Shown piece after piece: positions 1 through 7,093 of a stretch of 12,830 nucleotides of DNA. Position 1 is the first letter of the stretch. Every line of letters begins with the position of its first letter. The translations under genes were made by a program, and so were the position numbers. The notes beneath the pieces were generated by a model. The model ran no database searches and was not told the origin of the DNA. It saw only the letters and a list, made by a program, of their open reading frames with translations. The stretch spans positions 1 to 12,830 of the forward strand of contig JAESTB010000077.1 of the NCBI GenBank assembly GCA_016763815.1. Direction: 5' to 3'. The stretch comes from Arenicella sp. (GTDB lineage Bacteria; Pseudomonadota; Gammaproteobacteria; Arenicellales; Arenicellaceae).

Positions 1-67
1 GAGCCTCAGCGGTTTTCATTTTTAGAGCCTCAGCGGTTTTCATTTTTAGAGCCTCAGCGGTTTTCAT
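1..67 (-). CDS. Possible 5' end of the next operon gene, running off the left edge
   Basis: On the minus strand an ATG at 67-65 opens a frame that stays open to base 1. It reads MKTAEALK twice and then MKTAEA. Two of the three in-window copies are joined by AAA instead of a stop codon. The frame lies directly downstream of the transketolase gene, so this is probably the start of a translationally coupled gene whose N-terminus has been lengthened by the repeat. A start such as MKTAEAL would suit a zinc-type alcohol or polyol dehydrogenase, but there is far too little sequence to say. The real start could be any of the repeated ATGs, including one outside the window. Confidence 0.35.
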   Translation of the reverse strand, partial: MKTAEALKMKTAEALKMKTAEA

Positions 68-106
68 TTATAGAGCCTCAGCGGTTTTCATTTATAGAGC
101 CTCAGC
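1..106. repeat. 24-bp tandem repeat, 4.4 copies, at an operon gene junction
   Basis: Four complete 24-bp units (1-24, 25-48, 49-72, 73-96) are followed by a 10-bp partial copy at 97-106, which lies inside the last codons of the split transketolase C-terminal gene. The units are identical except for one base near the end: units 1 and 2 end in tttta, units 3 and 4 in ttata. Read on the minus strand, each unit is an ATG followed by codons for KTAEAL and then either TAA (units 4 and 3) or AAA (units 2 and 1). The unit is a multiple of three, so copy-number change would not alter frame. The array starts exactly at base 1, so more copies may lie outside, and a contig-edge assembly artefact cannot be excluded. 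Confidence 0.95.
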
Positions 107-1114
107 TTTACTGTCACCAGTAACGTCGTCTGTTCTCGCTTCGATAAGGTCCGCTTGAGTAAGGTTTGTTTTAATGTCGAGCAGTGATTCAACCGCTCGA
201 ACCAATGAAATTGCATTCAAGTTATATTCTTCAATCAGATACTGATAACTTGCTCCGTGAGCATAGGTATCATTTAAACCTAAACGCACAAGCGGCTTAC
301 CAATATTGTTATCGGTCATTAGTTCTGATACCGCGGAACCCAAACCACCGATAATACTGTGATTTTCTAATGTAATAACACCGTGCTGAACTTCTTTAAG
401 CGCTTCAAGTACCGTAGGATCAGTAAACGGCTCAAGTGTAGAGATATGCAAATGCTTAATCGAAACGCCTTTGGTTTCTAAGGCATTAGTTGCTCGAATT
501 GCCTCCTCAGTCATTACGCCAGAGGTGATCACTAAGACCTCTTTACCTTGCGCAAGAACACGAGCCTTATTGAACTCCATTGGAGTATCAAACAAGCGCG
601 GCATCTCACCACGCAACATGCGCACATAAACAGGCCCATTAATATTATGAGCAACATCTAATACACTTTCGACTTCGGTTGCATCAGCGGTATCAAGAAT
701 AGTCATATTCGGCGTAGCACGCATAATAGCAATGTCTTCAATTGCTTGATGCGTAACGCCACCCGGAGTAACAACGCCAGGCAAGAAGGCCATAAACTTA
801 ACATTTAAGTTCGGGTATGCAATCGACATCGCCAATTGATCATATGGGCGTCGGTAGATAAATACAGCAAAGGTATGAATGTATGGAACAAAGCCTTCTC
901 TTGCCATACCAGAGGCGAAGCCCATCATGTTTTGTTCAGCCATGCCCATCGAGAAATAACGATCAGGATAGGTATCGCGCCACTTACCAACCTCACATGA
1001 GTTAGTTAAGTCTGCCGTCATTACAACGACTTCGGGCTTGTCTTTTGACCACTCAATAAAATTTTCCACATGAGGTCGTACTACTAGATTATTTCTTACT
1101 ACGGGGTTGCTCAT
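92..1114 (-). CDS. Split transketolase, C-terminal (pyrimidine-binding) subunit
   Basis: This 340-residue protein is the second half of a transketolase: the pyrimidine-binding domain (about residues 10-180) followed by the C-terminal transketolase domain (about 190-310). The segment MGMAEQNMMGFASG (57-70) carries the catalytic glutamate, E60, that activates thiamine diphosphate. THQAIEDIAIMRATPNM, in the middle of the pyrimidine-binding domain, is typical of the family. It should form an active site only together with the partner encoded just upstream, whose TGA overlaps this ATG (ATGA at 1111-1114). A good ribosome site, AAGGAG, lies inside the upstream gene. Two-subunit transketolases are known for ordinary pentose phosphates and for special substrates (apulose-4-phosphate AptAB, sulfofructose SqwGH). 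The true ketose donor here is unknown. Its last codons are the seed of the 24-bp repeat that follows. Confidence 0.9.
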   Translation of the reverse strand: MSNPVVRNNLVVRPHVENFIEWSKDKPEVVVMTADLTNSCEVGKWRDTYPDRYFSMGMAEQNMMGFASGMAREGFVPYIHTFAVFIYRRPYDQLAMSIAYPNLNVKFMAFLPGVVTPGGVTHQAIEDIAIMRATPNMTILDTADATEVESVLDVAHNINGPVYVRMLRGEMPRLFDTPMEFNKARVLAQGKEVLVITSGVMTEEAIRATNALETKGVSIKHLHISTLEPFTDPTVLEALKEVQHGVITLENHSIIGGLGSAVSELMTDNNIGKPLVRLGLNDTYAHGASYQYLIEEYNLNAISLVRAVESLLDIKTNLTQADLIEARTDDVTGDSKAEAL

Positions 1115-2034
1115 AGCTCTACTCCTTCAGCCATTTGTTGATAATCTTGCTGATACGCTTGTTTTTCTTCCTCAGACTTAAAACGCAAATAATGGAGAAC
1201 TGGCGCGTTGTTCATCAAACGAGGAACGCCGCGTGCCGGATCAGTATTAGCCAACACAAAGAGTGGTCGGCCATCTGGCTCTAATTCAGCAGGAGCATTA
1301 AGCGCCTCAAGGTCATGTCCATCGACATCAAATGCGCGAGCGCCAAAAGCATTAAGCTTGCCAGCAAGGTCGCCAATCTGCATCACGTCTTGCATTGCGC
1401 CATCACACTGCTGTTGATTCACGTCAACATAGACGCCAACATTATCAAGCTTGTAATGAACCAAGGCTTGAACCGCCTCCCATGTTTGCCCTTCTTGAAA
1501 TTCGCCATCGCTCATCATGATCCAAACTCGACCTTTCTCTTTTCGTATACGTCGAGCTAAGGCAATGCCGCCAGCTTGGCTAAGTGCTTGCGCCAAAGAC
1601 CCTGTTGTGGTTTCAATCCCTGGCGAGTGCTCAGCACCAATAAGCTCTACTGTGCTGCCATCGGTATTAAAGGCCTCGAGACCCTCTGCTGCCATACGAC
1701 CCGCTTCAATCAAAGCAACGTAAAGCACAAGCGCATAATGCGCTGGAGAGAAAAGAAAACGATCATACTCAGAGCCAACAGGGCCGTTGTAAGCACCACC
1801 GTTAAAGAACTCCGTATTCGAGTGACTTGGCACACCCGTAAATGGCTTCGGAACCATTGGCGCTTCACTTTTACCAAGCTTCATCACCCGGCCATACATC
1901 AAGGCAAACAACTCTGCCGATGAACAAATTTGGCTTAAATAACCGCCATTGTTTCTCATCACATAGTCAAATCCACGAACACGAATTCGATCCGCCATTT
2001 CTTGGGTTTCAGAAACCCAACTTAAATCAGTCAT
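1111..2034 (-). CDS. Split transketolase, N-terminal (diphosphate-binding) subunit
   Basis: This 307-residue protein corresponds to the thiamine-diphosphate-binding half of transketolase. HSPGIETTTGSLAQALS (136-152) matches the family's G(V/I)E.TTGSLGQG block. SDGEFQEGQTWEA (175-187) followed by DVN (204-206) is the Mg2+/diphosphate motif. The usual GDG is SDG here, while the metal-ligand aspartate and N206 are kept, so activity is expected. The 5' half (about 60-130) is longer and more divergent than in ordinary transketolases, including a stretch FTGVPSHSNTEFFNGGAYNG that may shape the acceptor site. The start is set by AGGAG seven to eight bases upstream. The gene follows mtnA by 18 bp and overlaps the C-terminal subunit by 4 bp, so the three are almost certainly co-transcribed and the two halves made in equal amounts. 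Confidence 0.9.
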   Translation of the reverse strand: MTDLSWVSETQEMADRIRVRGFDYVMRNNGGYLSQICSSAELFALMYGRVMKLGKSEAPMVPKPFTGVPSHSNTEFFNGGAYNGPVGSEYDRFLFSPAHYALVLYVALIEAGRMAAEGLEAFNTDGSTVELIGAEHSPGIETTTGSLAQALSQAGGIALARRIRKEKGRVWIMMSDGEFQEGQTWEAVQALVHYKLDNVGVYVDVNQQQCDGAMQDVMQIGDLAGKLNAFGARAFDVDGHDLEALNAPAELEPDGRPLFVLANTDPARGVPRLMNNAPVLHYLRFKSEEEKQAYQQDYQQMAEGVEL

Positions 2035-2052
2035 AATTTACTCCTAATAAAC

Positions 2053-3096
2053 TTAGCTTTTAAAAAGAGCCGCTAGGCCTTCTTCATATGGAGGGTACAC
2101 GATGCCTTTCTCGGTAATAATTCCGCTAATAAACTTCGCAGGCGTTATATCGAAAGCTGGATTGAAAACGTCGATGCCTTCAGGAGCAATCCGCTCACTT
2201 CCGATCATTGTGATTTCTTGCGCCGCACGCTCTTCAACCGCGATATCACCGCCTTTAGCCGTGCCTTGGTCAATCGTCGACGTTGGTGCAGCCACATAAA
2301 ATGGCACACCATGCTCTTTAGCTACGATAGCGAGGTTGTATGTACCAATCTTGTTTGCGACATCGCCATTCATCGCAACTCGATCACATCCGACCACACA
2401 CATGTCTACATTTTGCGTACTCATAACATGGCCAGACGCGCCATCAACAATCACGCGATGATCAATCCCTAATTCTTTCAACTCCCATGACGTTAACTTA
2501 GAACCTTGCAATCTAGGGCGTGTCTCATCAACGAAAACGTTTACTTTCTTACCTTCTTCGTGAGCGATACGTATGATCCCAAGCGCGGTGCCATACTCCA
2601 TTGTGGCGAGAGAACCAGTATTACAGTGATGAATAAAGGTGACATCATCAGGAACAACCGCCATTGCGTGATAGCCAATCGCTTTATTGGTTTCAATATC
2701 CAACACAGCTAAGGTATCTACAGCTGATTCAATCGCTTTGCAATAGTCAGCCGCATCGGTGATGCCCTCAGGCACTGCAGCATGCACTTGATCTAACGCC
2801 CAAAACAAATTCACTGCCGTTGGGCGTGACTTACGCAAATAACTATCAGCGTCTTGCACTGCTTGTTTAACAACGCTTATGTCATTTGACTTTGCATTGA
2901 ATGCCGCTAACGCAAGACCATAAGCCACCGTGATACCAATCGCCGGAGCACCTCGAACAACCATGTCTGTGATTGCTTGTGATAGTGATTCAATGTTCGA
3001 GTAGTTGTTGTAAACAACGTCGGCTGGAAGCATTCGTTGATCAAGCAATCTAACCGCACTAGAATCAATAAATTCAATCGGTGTAATTTTTCGCAT
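2053..3096 (-). CDS. mtnA: S-methyl-5-thioribose-1-phosphate isomerase family (MtnA)
   Basis: MtnA interconverts methylthioribose-1-phosphate and methylthioribulose-1-phosphate in the cytoplasm, a step of 5'-methylthioadenosine salvage. Relatives act on 5-deoxyribose-1-phosphate, and the eIF2B-like fold is shared with ribose-1,5-bisphosphate isomerase. The 347-residue length is normal. Signature blocks are present in order: VRGAPAIGITVAYG (47-60), HHCNTGSLAT (156-165) with the catalytic cysteine C158, VDETRPRLQGSKLT (189-202), GCDRVAMNGDVANKIGTY (236-253) with the catalytic aspartate D238, and AAPTSTID (269-276). The ribosome site AAGG lies in the 17-bp gap after the decayed amidohydrolase reading frame. 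No mtnK, mtnP, mtnB or mtnD is visible here, so the classical methionine salvage pathway is not demonstrated. The neighbouring split transketolase makes a different fate for the ketose worth considering. Confidence 0.92.
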   Translation of the reverse strand: MRKITPIEFIDSSAVRLLDQRMLPADVVYNNYSNIESLSQAITDMVVRGAPAIGITVAYGLALAAFNAKSNDISVVKQAVQDADSYLRKSRPTAVNLFWALDQVHAAVPEGITDAADYCKAIESAVDTLAVLDIETNKAIGYHAMAVVPDDVTFIHHCNTGSLATMEYGTALGIIRIAHEEGKKVNVFVDETRPRLQGSKLTSWELKELGIDHRVIVDGASGHVMSTQNVDMCVVGCDRVAMNGDVANKIGTYNLAIVAKEHGVPFYVAAPTSTIDQGTAKGGDIAVEERAAQEITMIGSERIAPEGIDVFNPAFDITPAKFISGIITEKGIVYPPYEEGLAALFKS

Positions 3097-3113
3097 AGGA
3101 GCCTTTTTATCTA

Positions 3114-3539
3114 TCAGTAATCCAAAACAACTGATCTGATTTTCAGAAACTGTTTTGTAAATTTTTTAACACGTTCAAGTATTCGACTGTCATCAATACT
3201 CATCATTTTTCTTTTTTCCATTTTCAAAACACCGCCAATCGTCACTGAAACAACATCTGATTTATCCGCTGAATAGACTCGTTGTGAATAGACACAATGC
3301 GATACGAGATCGATGCCTTTGTCTCTGCAAGAAGTTCAATTTCGCTATCAGTTAAATGTACCGCGTGGGCCAACACTGTTAGTACGCTTAAGCAGCTGAA
3401 TTTACTCAATACATTTATTGGTGTATCGCCAATACGCTCCTTCATGCCTTCAATTCATACGTTCGTCTAAACGATAATCTCTAAATTGAGCTGCGATGAA
3501 ACTCTCTGAATCACTTCTTTCAATATAAACGCCAAACCC
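3114..3539 (-). pseudogene. Decayed ATZ/TRZ-type amidohydrolase (deaminase family) remnant
   Basis: Pieces of one amidohydrolase lie in different frames on the minus strand. The clearest are a segment at 3445-3302 reading GDTPINVLSKF then LTVLAHAVHLTDSEIELLAE, which matches the conserved block of MTA/SAH, guanine and triazine deaminases, and a C-terminal tail at 3257-3114 containing DVVSVTIGGV and MSIDDSRILERVKKF and ending in TGA. A third frame (3539-3450, GFGVYIERSDSESFIAA) probably belongs to the part before the first block. It ends in a stop and is shifted one base. The metal-binding N-terminus and the centre between ASIS and SADKSDVV are missing, so about two thirds of a roughly 450-residue protein is gone. 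Before decay it would have preceded mtnA by 17 bp. A nucleoside deaminase such as an MTA deaminase would fit that place, but this is inference. Confidence 0.75.
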
Positions 3540-3660
3540 TGATCATCTCGCTTGATTCAAAAGGTTTTAGAGACAATAGTCCACCCCTTACGACAAATAA
3601 TCGCTTTTCAGTTAGCGGAATCTGTGCGGGTGAAAGTGATTTTTTTGCGCCTTAAACGTC
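3540..3660 (-). other. Possible further degraded coding remnant
   Basis: On the minus strand a frame from about 3650 to 3520 reads LTEKRLFVVRGGLLSL before a TGA. It could be the first beta-strand region of the decayed amidohydrolase (compare the family's usual LLIRGGRLLT-like start) or of an unrelated lost gene. Stop codons occur in all frames nearby and no start with a ribosome site is evident. I regard it as likely relic DNA, not as a gene. Confidence 0.3.
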
Positions 3661-3767
3661 TTGCACATGTAGTGAAATTGTACCTTTTGCTTGCTTTTCA
3701 GGCAAATCAAGAAAAACCAATGAACTGAAAAATCCTTTTAAGTCATTGTATCTTAAATACGTTCGAG

Positions 3768-3816
3768 TGGTAGGCCGTGCGTGGTTCGAACGCGCGACCA
3801 CCTGAGCGAACGCCCC
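3768..3816 (-). pseudogene. tRNA remnant with the anticodon arm deleted (49 nt, ends in CCA)
   Basis: Read on the minus strand, the parts of a tRNA appear in order: acceptor 5' strand GGGGCGT (3816-3810), TC, D-stem 5' strand GCTC, D-loop AGGTGGTC, then directly T-stem GCGCG, T-loop TTCGAAC and CACGC, acceptor 3' strand ACGGCCT, discriminator A and CCA (3770-3768). The acceptor strands pair at six of seven positions counting one G-T pair, and the T-stem at four of five. The missing part equals 27 nt, which is exactly the D-stem 3' strand, base 26, the anticodon arm and a five-base variable loop of a 76-nt tRNA. It cannot decode. Its identity cannot be told without an anticodon. A relic of an integration or recombination event at a tRNA gene is the likeliest origin. 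Confidence 0.55.
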
Positions 3817-3874
3817 ATCTCAAACCAGATACGATTATCGTTACTTCCACACAAAACCTCTGCCGTATTAAATT

Positions 3875-5026
3875 TCAGCCCATCTCTTTTAGTTTGTGGG
3901 GATACTCAGGCTCTCGATTCTGAAACTCTAGAATAGCGGTTTTTTTAATTATACCTTCATCGATGTTAATCGCTCGACCAATGGTCTCATTTAACGCCCA
4001 GCTCGCACGCCCTTCCACCACCGTCGGCAAATGAACAATCAAAGCCGCAGAGATTGAGCGTGAGGCACTTTCCCAAAGGTAGCTTGGAGTGTGATCTACG
4101 GCGTAATAGTCTACCGTTTTAAATTTAAACATGGGGTTTTTGAAGGTAGTTGGCTTGGCGAAAAAGAAGCCCATTCCCTCGTCACAACTTACGTCAATAA
4201 TCAGACTATTGTGCTTGAGGCACGAGCCTTCCGCCTCGGTAACATAGTCGATAGGGTTATCCGTTTCCTGAAAGGTGCCGTTAAGTATAATATCAGCTTC
4301 ACTGATCAACTCTGTCAGTGGTCGAGTAGTTCCATCATGCTCTACTAACATCATACGGGCTTCGCCCTCGCTGCCCTCTCGCAACCGGAGGTAATGACAA
4401 TCAAGGACTTCTTCACGTACTTCGTGATCGGGCCGCTGTATACAGATTGTGATATCTCTAAATCCGTGCGCCTTTAGCGCATATATTGCGCCTCGACTAA
4501 CCGCTCCAAAACCAAAAATAATGGTTTTACGCTGGTTACCGTAGTGCCCGTCGATACCCTTGAGCCGTAGCGCATGAAGTACCGCGCAATAACCGGCCAT
4601 TTCGTTATTCTTATAAAATGTATGTCGCCCAATTTGGCCGGTTGGCGACCAGACAAACATATCCTCAAGCGCAATCAAGGTCTGCTTACGATCAATCGCC
4701 GCCTGTGTGATTGCCTGCTGTTGAACGGTGTGGGCATAGCCCCACAATATTCCGCCCTCACGCAGTTCCTCTAGGTCGCTCAACACAGGCTTACAAATAA
4801 TAACATTGCCAAGCTCAGCTAGTAGCTCGTGTCGTTTAGCCATACCGCCAGTCTGTGCAATAATTTCTGCGTCGCTTACGCCAAATGGCAAACCATAGCC
4901 TTCTTCGAATACTAGATTTCGACGAATTGGCTCAGGGATGCGGCACAAATGCTCGGGATGAACAGGGTAACGTCGTTCATCCTCTTTTCTTGAAGTCCCG
5001 ATGACTCCAAATGTTAGATTGCTCAT
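3875..5026 (-). CDS. N5-(carboxyethyl)ornithine synthase-like opine dehydrogenase (AlaDH/PNT fold)
   Basis: The 383-residue protein has the alanine dehydrogenase/transhydrogenase layout: an N-terminal substrate domain beginning GVIGTSRKEDERRYPVHPEHL, a Rossmann core and a C-terminal return. Blocks shared with N5-(1-carboxyethyl)ornithine synthase are FEEGYGLPFGVSDAE (40-54), ALEDMF (119-124), NNEMAG (140-145), IDVSCD (277-282) and YYAVDHTPSYLWESASRSIS (307-326). The NAD(P) loop is FGFGAVSRG (171-179), slightly unusual in the third glycine position. The family condenses pyruvate or another 2-oxo acid reductively with an amino acid side-chain or alpha amine; the substrate pair here is unknown. 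It is some 70 residues longer than the roughly 313-residue Lactococcus enzyme, mainly from extra sequence at about 198-265. The start has AAGG 8-9 bp upstream. It is a single gene, divergent from nhaC. Confidence 0.8.
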   Translation of the reverse strand: MSNLTFGVIGTSRKEDERRYPVHPEHLCRIPEPIRRNLVFEEGYGLPFGVSDAEIIAQTGGMAKRHELLAELGNVIICKPVLSDLEELREGGILWGYAHTVQQQAITQAAIDRKQTLIALEDMFVWSPTGQIGRHTFYKNNEMAGYCAVLHALRLKGIDGHYGNQRKTIIFGFGAVSRGAIYALKAHGFRDITICIQRPDHEVREEVLDCHYLRLREGSEGEARMMLVEHDGTTRPLTELISEADIILNGTFQETDNPIDYVTEAEGSCLKHNSLIIDVSCDEGMGFFFAKPTTFKNPMFKFKTVDYYAVDHTPSYLWESASRSISAALIVHLPTVVEGRASWALNETIGRAINIDEGIIKKTAILEFQNREPEYPHKLKEMG

Positions 5027-5398
5027 GTAGCTGCCTTTTTATTGAAACGCGTGAAAATGTAAATGACGAAACTAAGTCTACGACATTTTCTGACGACCAC
5101 TGACTTATCTTGCAAAAAAGCAGTGATTTAATTCGCCGATACGCACGCGCATAAACTGTTACTCTAATTGACCAACAGACAGACTGTACATGTCCTGCCC
5201 CTAAATACGCGGCCGCTCATTTGTATCAGTAAACTGAGCCTCGCGAGTTCTCTTGATCTTTTGCTAAGCCAAGCTATTTAAGATTTCATACATAAAACAG
5301 ACGCTACATGGTTCTACTTCTAGGTCATAGCACCACAAGACTGTTGTTGAGCAAAGACCAGCAATTTCACCCTATCGCTAAAACAGGTTTACTACACG
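5027..5398. promoter_or_regulatory. Divergent intergenic region between the opine dehydrogenase and nhaC
   Basis: These 372 bp hold no plausible gene and must contain the promoters of both divergent genes. A weak sigma70-like pair for nhaC is TTGATC (5253-5258) and TATTTA (5275-5280) with a 16-bp spacer, leaving a leader of more than 100 bases. A NotI site (gcggccgc) near 5210 and overlapping small palindromes (tgtacatg, about 5184) are seen but not assigned a role. I see no clear riboswitch or terminator. Confidence 0.35.
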
Positions 5399-6916
5399 AT
5401 GAATGATTATGGACTTCTTTCAATTGTCCCACCTCTGCTAACCATCTGTGTAGCACTGTATAGCCGCAATGTATTGTTCGCACTTATCACTGGCGTATTC
5501 AGCGGTGCCTTAATCATTGCAGACTTCAATCCGTTCTATGCCGTTTTAGAAGCTATGGAAAATCAAGTCTTAAAAGAAGTTACCACCGGCTCTCAAGTTC
5601 AAGTAATATTAATCATTTTTGTGATCGGCGGTTTTGTCAAATTGCTTGAGGTATCCGGCGGCGCTGCGGCCTTCGCAAACAAGCTTACACGTTTCGTTAC
5701 CAGCCCAGCAAAAGCACAACTGCTGGTCTGGCTATCAGGCCTTGGCATATTTTTCACCGACTCTGGTAATAGTTTAATCGTCGGACCACTTTATCGCTCA
5801 GTATTCGATCAATTGAAAATTTCCCGCGAGAAGCTGGCCTATATCCTTGATACCACTTCCGCGCCGATCAGCATTTTAATCCCATTTATTGCTTGGGGCG
5901 CTTACATCACCTCATTGATCGACAAAGCCTACGCCGAAATCGGCCTTAGCGAAAATGCATTTAGCGTACTACTTAAGGTTTTCCCTTATCAGTTTTACGC
6001 ATTTCTAGCACTCGCAACAGTACCAATCATCATTTTCATAGGTAAAGATTTTGGCCCCATGCGCAAGGCACAGGAACAACTTTTAAAGCGGCTCGACAAT
6101 AATATCGAGGTAGATAAAGACACCGCCTTGAGCGCGAAACAAGTCACCACTGAGCGTGTTGGAGTATTTCTCTATCCGTTAGCGGTAATGCTGCTGCTTA
6201 TTGGCGGTTTGATTGTCTGGCACGCCACCCACGGTGGCTTGTCTAGCACTCACATATATTCAACATTGGCGATTGCCTATTTGGCGGCGTCTTTCACCTG
6301 TATGGAAATGATGCGCCGTCAACAATCGGTATCCTATTCCGACTCACTGATGATTTTTATCAAAGGCGCAGAATCATTAGTCTACATCTCCATTGTTCTC
6401 GTGCTTGCTTGGTCTTTAAGTTCAATTACAAAAGACCTGAACACAGCGCAATACTTGTCCTCAATTATTACTGGAAAAGTATCGCCGCTGTACTTTCCAA
6501 TGATTATCTTTGCCCTTGGTGCCTTAATATCACTGACCACAGGGTCTTCTTACGGCACCTTCGCGATCTTAATGTCGATAGCAATACCGGTAGGTTTTGA
6601 CATGGGAGCATCCATGTATTTGACCATTGCCGCGGTGTTAAGTGGTGGACTTTTTGGTGATCATGTATCACCGATTTCTGACACGACTGTTCTCGCGTCA
6701 GCCGGCGCTGAGTGTGATCATCTAGCACATGTGACAACGCAGGCAGCTTACGCCGGGGTGACCGGTTTTGTAGCACTCATGGCATTTGGACTGGCCGGCG
6801 TTTATGAGTCGCCCTACGTCTTGCCGGTTTCGATCATAGTGTTGTTTATTGTCCTCTCAGTTCTTATGAAAGTGTTGAACCGAGAAAACACAAGCGAACC
6901 GCGCCACCTACCTTAG
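5399..6916 (+). CDS. nhaC: Na+/H+ antiporter, NhaC family
   Basis: This is a 505-residue inner-membrane protein with about eleven hydrophobic segments. NhaC-family proteins exchange external protons for internal Na+; some relatives swap carboxylates or amino acids (malate/lactate exchangers). Landmark motifs are FFTDSGNSLIVGPLYR (118-133), DTTSAPIS (151-158), TTGSSYGTFAI (380-390) and GLFGDHVSPISDTT (417-430), which are the conserved core of the family. A hydrophilic loop at about 217-255 is probably cytoplasmic. The ATG at 5399 starts the conserved hydrophobic N-terminus, but the ribosome site is weak (only cagg about ten bases upstream). Divergence from an amino-acid-linked dehydrogenase leaves open that it carries the substrate or product of that enzyme instead of serving general pH homeostasis. 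Confidence 0.9.
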   Translation: MNDYGLLSIVPPLLTICVALYSRNVLFALITGVFSGALIIADFNPFYAVLEAMENQVLKEVTTGSQVQVILIIFVIGGFVKLLEVSGGAAAFANKLTRFVTSPAKAQLLVWLSGLGIFFTDSGNSLIVGPLYRSVFDQLKISREKLAYILDTTSAPISILIPFIAWGAYITSLIDKAYAEIGLSENAFSVLLKVFPYQFYAFLALATVPIIIFIGKDFGPMRKAQEQLLKRLDNNIEVDKDTALSAKQVTTERVGVFLYPLAVMLLLIGGLIVWHATHGGLSSTHIYSTLAIAYLAASFTCMEMMRRQQSVSYSDSLMIFIKGAESLVYISIVLVLAWSLSSITKDLNTAQYLSSIITGKVSPLYFPMIIFALGALISLTTGSSYGTFAILMSIAIPVGFDMGASMYLTIAAVLSGGLFGDHVSPISDTTVLASAGAECDHLAHVTTQAAYAGVTGFVALMAFGLAGVYESPYVLPVSIIVLFIVLSVLMKVLNRENTSEPRHLP

Positions 6917-7030
6917 AGCTATTCTAAATAAGGGCAGACCAGAATGGCACCGAGTTAAAGCTGTTTAGCATACGTTCTGCCTCGGCATTACACTTCCTGC
7001 ATTATGTATCTCCAATATGGAGGGTCAGGT
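6917..7030. other. nhaC downstream spacer
   Basis: Short non-coding stretch between the nhaC stop and the IS3 end. Sequence like GGCAGACC and its near complement GTTCTGCC occur about 45 bp apart, but the loop is long and there is no T-run, so I do not call a terminator. Confidence 0.4.
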
Positions 7031-7063
7031 TGAACCTGCCATAGTTTGACGGATACATCAATT

Positions 7064-7081
7064 GAGCGACAATAATCGCTC
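7064..7081 (+). promoter_or_regulatory. Perfect 6-bp hairpin just ahead of the orfA ribosome site
   Basis: GAGCGA (7064-7069) and TCGCTC (7076-7081) pair perfectly around the loop CAATAA. The ribosome site AGGAG (7082-7086) begins on the very next base, and the ATG is at 7094. Hairpins at this spot in insertion sequences can block translation driven by transcription from outside. That role is an inference here. Confidence 0.5.
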
Positions 7082-7093
7082 AGGAGTATTCAA

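Noticed and set aside
1..106. CRISPR-like array
   Set aside because: The 24-bp units are directly adjacent with no spacers and encode the same peptide, so this is a simple tandem repeat.
1208..1923. Plus-strand ORFs opposite the transketolase N-terminal gene
   Set aside because: Antisense shadows of a conserved, well-supported coding region, with no domain or ribosome site.
5195..5225. NotI site and palindromes as an integration site
   Set aside because: A single restriction site and short palindromes without flanking repeats or an integrase gene give no support.
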